64,000 nt of DNA from an uncultured Clostridia bacterium (GTDB lineage Bacteria > Bacillota > Clostridia > TANB77 > CAG-508): positions 1 through 64,000 of the forward strand of contig CAQUBD010000003.1 in the NCBI GenBank assembly GCA_948891265.1, written 5' to 3'. This document shows, piece by piece, positions 51,572 to 61,206 of the stretch; the first letter of the stretch is position 1, and each line of letters begins with the position of its first letter. Made by a program: the position numbers and the translations under genes. The notes beneath the pieces were generated by a model. That model was given only the letters and a program-made list of their open reading frames with translations, had not been told where the DNA came from and ran no database searches.

Positions 51572-51660
51572 AAATACACTGCACACAAATTTATTGTATA
51601 AATTTGGCGCTTGAACAAATTTACGGAAAGCCAAAGATAAAAATTTGGATTATACTAATT

Positions 51661-52353
51661 TTAAGGCTTTCCGATTTGTTCTGAAGTTGTAATTTTCAAT
51701 TCTTTCATAAGAGTTTCTGTACCAGTATTTATAATTGATTGAGTATTATTAAAATTATCCCAGAAAATAATACGTGCATAATGCTCATCTTCATTAACTA
51801 AATCATCAAATGTAAATTCGTCAGATAAAGTGATATGATGATTATTTCTTAAACTACTTGAAGCGCTAGTAATTGGCTTAAAGGTTTTAGTATCCACAAA
51901 TACTTGAACAAAATCATCTGAAAAAGAAATTTTTTTCTTAACCAAAAGATAAGTTGAGTTTTTTTCTTCATCATTAATTACTTCTAAATCTTTGTATTTA
52001 AGCCATTCGAACTCTTCAACTCTGCAATTCTTACTTATAGAATATACGCATCTATTATCAAAAAGTATTGTATCTTCAGAAAGAAAATAAAAATTCTTAA
52101 AATCTTCTGAAAATATGGGGGAGCTACTATGCTCAGAGTTAAATACAACTCTAGAAATTTGCCATGTATCTCTCATAATTCGGCGATATACTAAAAAAGA
52201 GTTATCGTCAAGTTGCTCAATTCCAATAATATCACCATAAATACGATAAGAATCAAAAGTTTTTTGGTTTACAAAAGTAAAGCTTCCAGATTTCCGAGAT
52301 CCTTTACAAACCCATTGTTTTTCATTGTAGGTAATGTCATAAAGTCTACTCAT
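51661..52353 (-). CDS. unknown soluble protein
   Basis: 230 aa, minus strand, ATG with AAGGAGG upstream. No signal peptide or membrane segment. The sequence is made of short strands with many aromatic and charged residues (YDITYNEKQWVCKGSRKSG, then GDIIGIEQLDDNSFLVYRR), which suggests an all-beta, propeller-like or sandwich fold. Family not recognised. It has its own transcription unit, convergent with addA. Confidence 0.68.
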   Translation of the reverse strand: MSRLYDITYNEKQWVCKGSRKSGSFTFVNQKTFDSYRIYGDIIGIEQLDDNSFLVYRRIMRDTWQISRVVFNSEHSSSPIFSEDFKNFYFLSEDTILFDNRCVYSISKNCRVEEFEWLKYKDLEVINDEEKNSTYLLVKKKISFSDDFVQVFVDTKTFKPITSASSSLRNNHHITLSDEFTFDDLVNEDEHYARIIFWDNFNNTQSIINTGTETLMKELKITTSEQIGKP

Positions 52354-52476
52354 AAATTTGTCCTCCTTATAGAAAAAATTGTTAATAGTTACAATTACAT
52401 TATAAAAAATGAATATAGTTATAATATCACAAAATTATGTAAAATGCAATATTTTAAAAGCTTAAATTTGAAAAAA

Positions 52477-52505
52477 TTGATTTATGTTGATTAATGTGTT
52501 ATAAT
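52477..52505 (+). promoter_or_regulatory. promoter of the 52559 gene pair
   Basis: TTGATT (52477-52482), 17 nt, perfect TATAAT (52500-52505). Confidence 0.7.
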
Positions 52506-52558
52506 ATAATTATATTATAGTATTTATAAAAAATAGTATTTGTGTTGGAGGTATTAAT

Positions 52559-53011
52559 ATGGAAAATGTTTTTAAAGAAAAATATAAAGTAGATATAAAA
52601 CCTGAAGAACCAAATAAAAGTGTAGAATTAATATGTGAATGCATGAAAAAAGAGAAAGAAATAAATAGAATGTTTGATGAAGAAGACGGTATAGATGTGA
52701 ATGCAGAAGGATATGAACCAGAAGCAGAAGTTACATTAAAAAGAATAACTAATTTATTAGCTTATAGAGAAATAAGAGCAAAACAGGCATATGTTTCTAA
52801 AGTTACTAGAGGAGACAATAGTAGAAAAATGAGAGGCCTTTTATCAGATATAGACAAAGACAGAAGAGTAAAGCATAATTTAGCTTTAACATCTTTAAAA
52901 GGTTTAGTAGAATTTGCAAAAAAATATAATATAGAACCAGTATATACAGGAAATATTTTAACAGAGCAAGAAATAGAAGAACATAAAGCTTCATCTTATG
53001 ATACAAGGTAG
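52559..53011 (+). CDS. unknown cytoplasmic protein, first of a pair
   Basis: 150 aa, ATG with GGAGG upstream. It is helical, acidic at the start, and then basic (NSRKMRGLLSDIDKDRRVKHN), with ALTSLKGLVEFAKKYN, which looks like a conserved core of a clostridial family of unknown role. No catalytic motif is seen. The next gene begins 3 nt after its stop, with the ribosome site inside its end, so the pair is translationally coupled. Confidence 0.7.
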   Translation: MENVFKEKYKVDIKPEEPNKSVELICECMKKEKEINRMFDEEDGIDVNAEGYEPEAEVTLKRITNLLAYREIRAKQAYVSKVTRGDNSRKMRGLLSDIDKDRRVKHNLALTSLKGLVEFAKKYNIEPVYTGNILTEQEIEEHKASSYDTR

Positions 53012-53014
53012 GAA

Positions 53015-53212
53015 ATGACAGATGCAATACTTAGAATTTTAAAAGATTTAGAAGATTGTTCAATAATTCAGGGATATGGAAAAGGATTTGAAAAAGAGAT
53101 TAATAGAATACAACATAAAATGTATAAAACAAAAAGGGACTATGGAATAAAACAAGAATTATTAGAAGATAATGGAGATGTTTTATTTGATGATTTTGAT
53201 TTTAATAGGTAA
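53015..53212 (+). CDS. small unknown protein, second of the pair
   Basis: 65 aa, ATG with AAGGTAGGA overlapping the stop of the previous gene. It is helical and acidic at its end (LLEDNGDVLFDDFDFNR). Its size and coupling fit a small partner of the 52559 product. No family recognised. Confidence 0.65.
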   Translation: MTDAILRILKDLEDCSIIQGYGKGFEKEINRIQHKMYKTKRDYGIKQELLEDNGDVLFDDFDFNR

Positions 53213-53307
53213 ATTGTACCAAATTCTTCCTCATGTTATATTATTTTACTAAATAAGAAAAATATGTTATAGTATAATAAATATTACTAAAAAGGAGATG
53301 TAAAATT

Positions 53308-53775
53308 ATGGATAGGATGAAGACACTTTTTAAATATGCAATGTGGGTAATACTATTTTTTGTATTTTCAGAATTAATGATAAACTTAAATATAGAAACT
53401 ACTTATCAAAATATAGGAAGAAAGGACAATGAGCAACAAGTAACAATATATCAAGCGCAAGCAACGAAGATAAATGGAAGAATAAAAGGAAAGATATATA
53501 ATGATTCAAAAAACAAAATAGAAAATAACTATTTAAGAATAGATTTATATTCTCCAAGAAATGTGTTCTTAGGAAGTAAATATATAGATATTAGTACCAT
53601 AAGAGAAAATGAAACAAGAGATTTTGAAACATATTTTAAAGTACAAGATGTAGAATATTATGAAATAAAATTTACAGATGAAAAAGAAGAAGGAGAGCTT
53701 CCAGAATTGATACGAGATTTAACTAAAGGTGAGGTAATATGGGGAACATTTTTAACTTTTTTAATTTTTTGGTAA
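53308..53775 (+). CDS. membrane protein with an extracellular beta domain
   Basis: 155 aa, ATG with AAAGGAG upstream. A hydrophobic segment at residues 7-26, a hydrophilic strand-rich middle (GRIKGKIYNDSKNKIENNYLRI then DLYSPRNVFLGSKYIDIS), and a second hydrophobic end (IWGTFLTFLIFW). The middle resembles FxLYD-type domains, which sit outside the membrane in Firmicutes. Own terminator at 53834-53869. It lies just before the surface-protein locus but is not clearly part of it. Confidence 0.72.
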   Translation: MDRMKTLFKYAMWVILFFVFSELMINLNIETTYQNIGRKDNEQQVTIYQAQATKINGRIKGKIYNDSKNKIENNYLRIDLYSPRNVFLGSKYIDISTIRENETRDFETYFKVQDVEYYEIKFTDEKEEGELPELIRDLTKGEVIWGTFLTFLIFW

Positions 53776-53833
53776 AATTTGAAAGTTAGAAATATATAAT
53801 AAAGCATTAATAATATTATACTATTTAAAAATA

Positions 53834-53869
53834 AAAACAATAGAAAAAATTTCTATTGTTTTTTATTTT
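53834..53869 (+). terminator. terminator
   Basis: AAAACAATAGAAA / TTTCTATTGTTTT stem followed by TTTATTTT. Confidence 0.85.
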
Positions 53870-53973
53870 GTTTAAAAATCAATTGAATTAAAAAAATTAC
53901 AATTTATTACAAAATAATATAAATAAAAAAATTACATAATAAAAATATAAAAACAAAAAAGGAGGATTTTTCA

Positions 53974-54999
53974 ATGAAAAAAATATTAAGCATATTTGCA
54001 ATAGTTACATTATTAGCAACACTTGTTTTTACTGGAAATACTTATGCTGCAGAATTAAGTTCAATTGATGTTGATACAAGTAAAACAACAGTAAGACCAG
54101 GTGATAATGTAACAGTCACAGTTAATTTTGGAGAACAATTAGGAGCTTATACAGTTAAAGTTTCTTATGATGATGCAATTTTTGAATATGTATCAGCAGA
54201 AGGTGGTGAATCTAATAATACAGGAGATAAAGTAATAGTAAGTTTTCATGATACAACAGGAGGAACAAACCCAAGAACAAGTACAAATGTAACATTTAAA
54301 GCTAAGTCAGATATTACAACATCAAATCCAACGGAATTTACAATAACTGCAGAAGGATTAACAAATCCAGATGCAACAGTTGATTATGATGATATTACAA
54401 CACCAATTATTAAAAATGTAACAGTAGAACCAGAATATGTAGATTATACACTAAAATTAGAAAATACAGGAAAAATTATAAAAGAACAAGAAAATGCAAT
54501 GACATTATCATATTCTTCACCAATGGGACGTTACTATGAGCATGCGAGATTAGTAGCAGAGGCTACAACACCAGAAGGAGCAACAGTAAAATTATTAGCA
54601 ACAGATCAATCAAGAATAGAACATGATATTATTCAAAGTGGATGGGGAGATGCACAAGGATATAAAATAGGTGGAAAAGATGTTTCTCAAGTTTTAAATG
54701 TAATGGGAGTTTTTAGTAAAGTAGGAGATTACACAATTACTTTAAAATTAATTGATAGGGACAATTCAGATGCGGTAATAGCACAAAAGACATTTAATTT
54801 TACAGCAGTTGAGAAAAGCACCGAAACGCCACCAACAGTACCAGAACAGACAACTCCTGAGACTAATAAACCAGAAGAAATAAAACCACAAGAAACACCA
54901 AAAGTTTTACCAAAAACAGGTTCTAATATTTATATTCCAGTTGCACTAATCTTAGTTTCTATAATAAGTGGATATATATTTTATAATAAAAGAAAATAG
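53974..54999 (+). CDS. LPXTG surface protein with cohesin domain
   Basis: 341 aa, ATG with GGAGG upstream. Signal peptide residues 1-25 (cut after TYAA). Residues 28-150 look like a type I/III cohesin: a start SSIDVDTSKTTVRPGDNVTVTV, then YTVKVSYDDAIFEYVSAEGG and ITTPIIKNVTVEP. A second beta domain covers about 155-285. A Pro/Thr/Glu linker leads to LPKTG (about 311), a hydrophobic helix and KRK, a sortase signal. It would be fixed to the cell wall by a sortase, such as the one 82 nt downstream, and offer a cohesin to dockerin proteins (see 55714). Confidence 0.87.
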   Translation: MKKILSIFAIVTLLATLVFTGNTYAAELSSIDVDTSKTTVRPGDNVTVTVNFGEQLGAYTVKVSYDDAIFEYVSAEGGESNNTGDKVIVSFHDTTGGTNPRTSTNVTFKAKSDITTSNPTEFTITAEGLTNPDATVDYDDITTPIIKNVTVEPEYVDYTLKLENTGKIIKEQENAMTLSYSSPMGRYYEHARLVAEATTPEGATVKLLATDQSRIEHDIIQSGWGDAQGYKIGGKDVSQVLNVMGVFSKVGDYTITLKLIDRDNSDAVIAQKTFNFTAVEKSTETPPTVPEQTTPETNKPEEIKPQETPKVLPKTGSNIYIPVALILVSIISGYIFYNKRK

Positions 55000-55001
55000 T
55001 A

Positions 55002-55050
55002 AAAGGGGATATAGGGAGAATTTTTAAAATCCCATATTCCCTTTCTTTAT
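55002..55050 (+). terminator. terminator of the LPXTG gene
   Basis: AAAGGGGATATAGGGA pairs with TCCCATATTCCCTTT and is followed by CTTT. It makes this gene partly separate from the sortase operon. Confidence 0.75.
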
Positions 55051-55080
55051 GTATAGGATGTATAGGAGAGAAGTAGAAAG

Positions 55081-55692
55081 ATGAGTAAGAGAAAGATTAT
55101 AATAAATATTTTTCTTGTCTGTATAACAATAATAATTATAGTATGGTTAATAATTGAAGTATATAAAGATAATAATATAAAAGATGAAAAATTTGAAAAT
55201 CCATATATAACACAAAGTATAATATTAACAGAAAATATTTTAAATGAAGAAACAAATGAAGTAAAACAATATCCAAAAGTACAGATACAAGAGCAATATA
55301 AAGGATATATGGTATGTGCAAAGTTAGAAATACCTAAAATAGAATTAGAAACTTATATATTAAAAAAGTATTCTGTAGAAGCTTTAAACATATCAGTCAC
55401 GAAGTTTTGGGGTGTAAATCCAAATGAGATAGGAAATTTCTGCATTGCTGGACATAATTTTCCTAATAGAAATATGTTTCATAATTTAAAAAATTTAGAA
55501 GTAGAGGATAGATTTTTTATTTCTGATAACAATATAGGTAAGATTGAATATGAAATTTTTGATATTTATAAGGTAAATCCAAATGATGTAAGATGTTTAT
55601 CACAAGAAACTGGAGGAAAGCGAGAGGTTACGCTAATTACATGTACAAACAATTCAAAAGAAAGAATAATTGTAAAGGGCAAAGAAATTTAA
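55081..55692 (+). CDS. sortase
   Basis: 203 aa, ATG with GGAGAG upstream. N-terminal membrane helix residues 8-27, then the sortase fold: KLEIPKIELE near 80, the catalytic His in CIAGHNF near 124, the catalytic Cys in VTLITCTNN near 187 and Arg in SKERIIVKG near 196. It is small, without the extra features of housekeeping class A enzymes, so a class B/D-like role is possible. It most likely anchors the LPKTG protein upstream. It is followed by the dockerin gene after 21 nt. Confidence 0.92.
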   Translation: MSKRKIIINIFLVCITIIIIVWLIIEVYKDNNIKDEKFENPYITQSIILTENILNEETNEVKQYPKVQIQEQYKGYMVCAKLEIPKIELETYILKKYSVEALNISVTKFWGVNPNEIGNFCIAGHNFPNRNMFHNLKNLEVEDRFFISDNNIGKIEYEIFDIYKVNPNDVRCLSQETGGKREVTLITCTNNSKERIIVKGKEI

Positions 55693-55713
55693 AAAATTCC
55701 AGAGGAGGATAAA

Positions 55714-57993
55714 ATGAAAAAGGAACTAGATATTAAAATAAGGTTGGTATTGAAATTTATATTGATTACTATACTATTTTTAATAATATTAGCAATTATT
55801 TCTATATGGTTAAAAGCAAGTGCATCAACAAAGCTACAAGGGATTGAAAATTTCCCTAGTAGTTATCAACCATATTTACAAGAATTATTAAAAAAACATC
55901 CTAATTGGAAGTTTACAGCATTATATACAAATTTAGATTGGAATTATGTAATAAGTCAAGAAAATGTATTTGGAAAGAATTTAGTGCCTAAAAATTATTC
56001 AGATAGTTGGAAAAATACAACACCTGGACAATATAATATAGAGGTTGATAGTGGTTGGGTTGATAGTTCAAGACAGGCAGTAGAATATTGTATGGACCCA
56101 AGAAATTTTTTAAATGAAATTAGAATATTTCAATTTGAAGGATTGTCATATGATGTGCATACAAATAATTTAGATGGAATTGAAAAAATTTTATATGGTA
56201 CAGAATTTTATAATAAAAAAGTATCATTTCTAGATTTTTGGGGAAACACCATTAATATGAATGAAAAATATTCGGATCTAATTTTAAGAGGAGGACAAAC
56301 TTCATATGTTAGTCCATATCATTTAGCATCTCGTATTAAACAAGAGGTAGGCCCTTTTTTATCACATTCTTCAATAAGTGGAAATGTTCAAGGATTTGAA
56401 GGATTATATAATTTTTATAATATAGGAGCTACAAGTTCAGCAGAGCCAATGGGGGCAATTAAAAATGGATTGAGGTATGCAAAAGATGGAAAAGGTGCAA
56501 GTGAGGAAACAAAAAATAAATATTTAATTCCATGGAATACAAAAGAAAAAGCAATTAGTGGTGGAGGAATTTTTATTGGTTCTAGTTATATTAACGTGGG
56601 ACAAAATACAATATATTTACAAAAATTTGATGTTAATGATGATAGAGGAGGTAATTTGTTTTCACATCAATATATGACTAATATATTAGCACCATATAGT
56701 GAATCAAAATCAATTTATAATGGGTATAAAAATAGTGGATTATTAAATACAGCGATGAACTTTATTATTCCTGTATATAATAATATGATAAACATACCAG
56801 TGCAAAGTCCAAATATTAATACAAATGATTTTATTCAGGATAATACTAAAGTATATTGCAATGGTGATAATATAAATATACGAACAGGTCCAAGTACTTC
56901 TTATGAGATTATAACCACAATATCAAAACAAGATAAGATGACCAGAATTCAAAAAGGGAAACAAGCAGGTGAAAGATGGGATAAAGTAATTCTAGAAAAT
57001 GGAATTGTTGGATATATTTATCAATCATATGTAACAGAGATTCCACCAGTTCAAATTGAGAGAATACACATTTCTATTGATAATGCAACAATACAAAAAG
57101 GAGAAAGAAAACAATTACAAATTACTATATATCCTCAACAAGCAAATAATCATAAAGTTATATATTCTTCAAGTAATCCTAATATAGCAACGGTAGACGA
57201 AAAAGGTAATATTTTAGCAATTCATTCAGGAGAGACAATAATTACAGTTAAAGCACAAGAAAATTATGTACAGAATGAAATAAAAATAAAAGTTTATAGT
57301 AAAGTTGAAAATTTATTTTTAGATCAGAATGAAATTTGTATGACTGTTAATGACACATTTAAAATTAATGGATACGTTGAACCAGATGATGCTGATGACT
57401 CTAAGATTTTATATAGTAGCTTAAATCCACAAATTGCGACTATTGATGCAAGTGGAAATATTACTGCAAATAAAATTGGTGATACTACAATAATTGCAAG
57501 AGCAAATGAAAATCCACAGATAAAAAAAGAGTGCAAATTGTCAGTTGTTAGAAAGATGGAGGATACCGAAATATCTATTGATAATTCTTTAACAGTGAAT
57601 AGTTTAGAAATTAGTGGAATAAGTTATGATAAGAATACAGTTGCAGATTTAAAAAGTTTATTTTTTACTAATCTTGATATTGAAATTGTCAATTATAAAG
57701 ATGAAATGCTAAAGGATAGTGATCTAGTTGGAACTGGTTGTAAACTTTTAGTTAAAGAAAATAATAAAGTGCTTAGAGTATATAGGTTTATAGTGTATGG
57801 TGATGCAAATGGAGATGGAAAAATAAATAGTTCAGATTTATTAGTATTACAAAGACATATTTTAGAGATTCAGAATATGGACGAAATATTTAGAAAAGCT
57901 ACTAATATTAGAAAAAATGGAAAAAAGCCAACTTCAATAGATTTGTTATTAATTCAAAGACATATCTTAGAATTAAAATTTATTGAACAATAA
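55714..57993 (+). CDS. secreted glucosaminidase with SH3, BIG2 and dockerin-like domains
   Basis: 759 aa, ATG with AGAGGAGG upstream. A membrane or signal helix covers residues 12-33. Next is a glucosaminidase-type hydrolase (about 100-340, SPYHLASRIKQEVG near 203). An SH3-like domain is at about 377-446 (NINIRTGPSTSYEI), then two bacterial Ig-like (BIG2) domains (about 445-525 and 529-610). The end (about 694-759) is a dockerin-like pair of repeats: YGDANGDGKINSSDLLVLQR and the second SIDLLLIQRHILE, the first with a complete Asp/Asn calcium loop. It probably cuts peptidoglycan near the cell surface, held by a cohesin. This links it to the proteins at 53974 and 58052. Confidence 0.87.
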   Translation: MKKELDIKIRLVLKFILITILFLIILAIISIWLKASASTKLQGIENFPSSYQPYLQELLKKHPNWKFTALYTNLDWNYVISQENVFGKNLVPKNYSDSWKNTTPGQYNIEVDSGWVDSSRQAVEYCMDPRNFLNEIRIFQFEGLSYDVHTNNLDGIEKILYGTEFYNKKVSFLDFWGNTINMNEKYSDLILRGGQTSYVSPYHLASRIKQEVGPFLSHSSISGNVQGFEGLYNFYNIGATSSAEPMGAIKNGLRYAKDGKGASEETKNKYLIPWNTKEKAISGGGIFIGSSYINVGQNTIYLQKFDVNDDRGGNLFSHQYMTNILAPYSESKSIYNGYKNSGLLNTAMNFIIPVYNNMINIPVQSPNINTNDFIQDNTKVYCNGDNINIRTGPSTSYEIITTISKQDKMTRIQKGKQAGERWDKVILENGIVGYIYQSYVTEIPPVQIERIHISIDNATIQKGERKQLQITIYPQQANNHKVIYSSSNPNIATVDEKGNILAIHSGETIITVKAQENYVQNEIKIKVYSKVENLFLDQNEICMTVNDTFKINGYVEPDDADDSKILYSSLNPQIATIDASGNITANKIGDTTIIARANENPQIKKECKLSVVRKMEDTEISIDNSLTVNSLEISGISYDKNTVADLKSLFFTNLDIEIVNYKDEMLKDSDLVGTGCKLLVKENNKVLRVYRFIVYGDANGDGKINSSDLLVLQRHILEIQNMDEIFRKATNIRKNGKKPTSIDLLLIQRHILELKFIEQ

Positions 57994-58051
57994 AATTGGA
58001 CTAAATCAGATAAAAGTTTTAAGAAAACGAGTGAAAGGAATGATATTAAAT

Positions 58052-59329
58052 ATGAATATTAAAGCAAAGAAAAAAATAGTAATACTTTTAATAAGTTTTG
58101 TTCTTATATATATTCATTGCTTCAATTTTAATATTAGCTTTGCTGTAGATAATGGAATTGTAATTATAAATTGTGACAAAAGTAATATTAATAAAGATGA
58201 AGAATTTGAGATTAGCATCAATTTGGAAAATGCTATAACATCAGCCTTTACATTATCGCTATTTTTTGATAACACAAAGGTAGAATTTGTAAAAGGCCCA
58301 GATAATATAAATGTAATTGAAAATGAAATTATTTATGTATGGTATGATTTAACAGGAGGAAAAAACTCTAAACAAGGTGAAATTGCAAAATTAATATTTA
58401 AAGCAAAAGATGAAGGGATTGCAAATTTTGTAGCAAATGGTGAATTTTATAATGAATTACAAGAACAACTACCAATTAAGTCTAAAGATATACAGGTTCA
58501 AATAGGAAATATACAAAATACAAACCAAGAGAAGAAAATAAGTGATGATGAACAGGGTAACAATACGCAAGTACAAAATGCAAATCTAAAAGTATTAAGA
58601 TTAGATAGGGAAGGATTAATACCTAATTTTGAAGAAAATATATATGAGTATTATTTAACTGTTTTAAATGATGTAAATGATATAGAAGTTTTAGCTATTT
58701 CAGATAACGCTAATGCTACAGTAGAAGTAGCGGGAAATAACAATTTAAAAGAGGGAGTAAATGATATAACAATTAGAGTTATTTCAGAAGATAAAACACA
58801 AGATAATATATATACTATACATGTTACTAAAACATCAGATTTAGAGATATCTAATACAAATTTAGAAATTCTAGCAATTGAAAATATATTATTATATCCT
58901 GAGTTTGATAGAAATGTTACAAATTATGAAGCACAAATTTCTAATGAAATTAATAATTTAAACATTTTTGCTGTACCAGAAAATGAAAATGGAAAAGTAG
59001 AAATTACAGGCAATGGCAATTTAAAGGAAGGAAATAATTTAATAAATATAAATGTAACTGCTCCAAATGGAATTTCAAAAAGAGAATATAAGGTAAATGT
59101 ATATAAGAGAAATCAAGAGGAAGAAACTAAGTATCAAGAAGATGTAAAGGATAATCAAAATAAATTAGAAGAGATATATGATATAGAAAAAACTAATGAT
59201 GAATTATCAATTCAAAAAGATGAAAATCATAAAAGAAATATTATAATAGGTGTGTTAATAATAGTTTTAGTATCTTTTTTTGTAGTTTTTTTAATATATA
59301 AAAAAATCTTCTATAATTTCACTAGTTAA
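58052..59329 (+). CDS. membrane-anchored cohesin protein with cadherin-like domains
   Basis: 425 aa from ATG 58052; earlier in-frame ATGs (57983, 58040) lie in the previous gene or in the GAAAGGA ribosome site. A signal-like helix (about 9-25), a cohesin-like domain (about 30-155, DNGIVIINCDKSNINKDEEF, TLSLFFDNTKVEF), then two cadherin-like/PF12733-type domains (about 176-260 and 266-350, both with ATVEVAGNNNLKEG-like and KVEITGNGNLKEG phrases). A final hydrophobic helix (about 395-418) anchors it in the membrane. It is the last gene of the sortase-glucosaminidase operon, a second cohesin carrier beside the wall-bound one. Confidence 0.82.
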   Translation: MNIKAKKKIVILLISFVLIYIHCFNFNISFAVDNGIVIINCDKSNINKDEEFEISINLENAITSAFTLSLFFDNTKVEFVKGPDNINVIENEIIYVWYDLTGGKNSKQGEIAKLIFKAKDEGIANFVANGEFYNELQEQLPIKSKDIQVQIGNIQNTNQEKKISDDEQGNNTQVQNANLKVLRLDREGLIPNFEENIYEYYLTVLNDVNDIEVLAISDNANATVEVAGNNNLKEGVNDITIRVISEDKTQDNIYTIHVTKTSDLEISNTNLEILAIENILLYPEFDRNVTNYEAQISNEINNLNIFAVPENENGKVEITGNGNLKEGNNLININVTAPNGISKREYKVNVYKRNQEEETKYQEDVKDNQNKLEEIYDIEKTNDELSIQKDENHKRNIIIGVLIIVLVSFFVVFLIYKKIFYNFTS

Positions 59330-59376
59330 AAAATGTTAATTATTAGCTATTTAATACAAAAATTATGTTAATTGAG

Positions 59377-59405
59377 TTGAAAAACATTACCAATTATGCT
59401 ATAAT
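59377..59405 (+). promoter_or_regulatory. promoter of the NadR-like gene
   Basis: TTGAAA (59377-59382), 17 nt, perfect TATAAT (59400-59405). Confidence 0.8.
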
Positions 59406-59451
59406 ATAGGATGTAAAAGAAAGCAAATATAAGAGAGGAGAACTGAATATT

Positions 59452-61134
59452 ATGGCGAATGACATAATTCAAGAAAACAAAAAAACTGTTGTTGCAACAA
59501 TTGGCAGGTGGATAACACCACATGAAGGGCACAAAAGATTTTTGCTTAAATTAGTTCGGGAATACGATAAGGTTCTTATTTTAATAGGTTCATGCTATGA
59601 AAATGGAACTGAAAGCAATTGCATTTCTGCTACTGAAAGGCAGAAAATGCTTACAGCGATTTTAAAAAGAGAGGGAATTGCGAAAGAAAAATATGAGTTT
59701 GATACTGTTGAAGATGTTCCTACTTTTGAAGAATGGCTGGATGATGTAAAAGAAGTTTGTAATAAAAATGGTGTTACACATTTCTGTACAGGAAATCAGG
59801 AAGATATTTTAAATGTCCTAAAAGAAAAGAATGAGACTTTAGGGTTTGAAATAATAAATCCTGAAGTGGATTCGGATTTTCCATATCATTCAAGTCATAT
59901 TAGGAAGATGATTATTGAAGGAAAATATGAGGAATTAGAAGGATTAATACCTGATGAAGTGAAACCAATTCTTTTTAGGAATTCTTTTAAAGAGATTTTA
60001 GCAGCAAATCAAAAGAGAGGTATTCACTTTGTGCAGGGACGTCAAACAGTAGATGTAATAGTGCTTATCAGAAATACTTTAGATGGAAAAGCCTATGTTC
60101 TACTAGGAAAACGTTCAATGGAAAAGGTTGATTTCCCTGGATATTTGGGACTTCCTGGAGATGCAATCCATAAACACGAGACAGCAATAAATGCTGCAGT
60201 TCGTACTTGTTACGAACAAACAGGATTGCAAATTGAAGTACTGGACAACTCATTAGAGCCCGCAATTGTAAAGTTTGAAAATGTTCCAAAGTCTAACCTT
60301 GAACAGATGCATTTTGTAGGTATTTATAGTTCAGAGGATGAGAAATTTGCTGGAACTCGCGGAGGTTCTTCACAATGTTTTGGAATCTTTATTGAAGATG
60401 AGATATACAAGTATGAAGAATATCTTAATGCTTCTGAAGAATTAACAAACTTGAAATTCTATGAAGTAAATGATGCGATGTCTAAAGGATTGACATATCA
60501 GCAGCCAGAAATGCTCAAAAAAGCAATGGCTATGTTTGAGGCATATCCGAATTTGACAAAAACAATTCAGCCACAAATGGAGGAAAAGGCAGAAACGTTC
60601 ATGGTTTCATTTATAGGAGCTTCAGGTGCGGGAAAGAGTTCAGCGGCATTAGGCACAGCATTTAAACTCAAAATGTTAGGTCAATCTGTCGAATATGTTC
60701 CAGAATTTGCAAAAGAGTTGGTATACAACGGAGTCCTTGGAAAGTATATTCCAAATCAGTCATATATTGTGGCAGAGCAATTTAAACAATTATATGATTT
60801 ATTAGGGCAGGTGGATTACATCGTAACTGATGCAGGACTTGAAATTACTGCACTCCACTCATCAAAAGAAGATGAAGTTGTTGAAAAATTAGCTTGGTAT
60901 TTGAGAAATAAAATAAACCAAGTAACAATCTTTATTGAGAGAGATGAAGAAAAAGTGCCATTTGAGACACGTGGGAGAATTGAGACAGAAGAAGAGAGTC
61001 GTCAGTTTTCCATTCAACTTGAAAAATATCTAAAGAAAAACAATGTAAGATATATCAAAGTGAAAGGTTCAGAAGCAGCAATTGAAGTGGCTCTTAATGC
61101 AATAACGGAACATAATAAGTCATGTAAAGCGTAG
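59452..61134 (+). CDS. trifunctional NadR-like protein: nucleotidyltransferase, Nudix, kinase
   Basis: 560 aa, ATG with GAGGAG upstream. Domain 1 (about 10-180) is an adenylyltransferase: GRWITPHEGHKRF with the HxGH-type motif (HEGH) and ISATERQKM. Domain 2 (about 195-355) is Nudix-like (FPGYLGLPGDAIHKHETAINAA), with a divergent box. Domain 3 (about 380-560) is a NadR-type P-loop kinase: FIGASGAGKSSAALG, VPEFAKELVYNGV, DYIVTDAG. NadR makes NMN and NAD from nicotinamide riboside; the added Nudix part suggests salvage plus repair or sensing. Less AT-rich than its neighbours, possibly phage-derived. It is followed by a DHH phosphoesterase. Confidence 0.82.
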   Translation: MANDIIQENKKTVVATIGRWITPHEGHKRFLLKLVREYDKVLILIGSCYENGTESNCISATERQKMLTAILKREGIAKEKYEFDTVEDVPTFEEWLDDVKEVCNKNGVTHFCTGNQEDILNVLKEKNETLGFEIINPEVDSDFPYHSSHIRKMIIEGKYEELEGLIPDEVKPILFRNSFKEILAANQKRGIHFVQGRQTVDVIVLIRNTLDGKAYVLLGKRSMEKVDFPGYLGLPGDAIHKHETAINAAVRTCYEQTGLQIEVLDNSLEPAIVKFENVPKSNLEQMHFVGIYSSEDEKFAGTRGGSSQCFGIFIEDEIYKYEEYLNASEELTNLKFYEVNDAMSKGLTYQQPEMLKKAMAMFEAYPNLTKTIQPQMEEKAETFMVSFIGASGAGKSSAALGTAFKLKMLGQSVEYVPEFAKELVYNGVLGKYIPNQSYIVAEQFKQLYDLLGQVDYIVTDAGLEITALHSSKEDEVVEKLAWYLRNKINQVTIFIERDEEKVPFETRGRIETEEESRQFSIQLEKYLKKNNVRYIKVKGSEAAIEVALNAITEHNKSCKA

Positions 61135-61154
61135 TAACACAAAAACAGTTTTCC

Positions 61155-61183
61155 TCTATACATCTTTTTTAGGTGTATAGAGA
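61155..61183. repeat. hairpin between the NadR-like and DHH genes
   Basis: CTCTATACA / TGTATAGAG stem (61157-61184 region) without a U-tract, in the 72-bp gap. Confidence 0.5.
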
Positions 61184-61206
61184 ATTTGTAAGAAGGAGAG
61201 ATCTAT

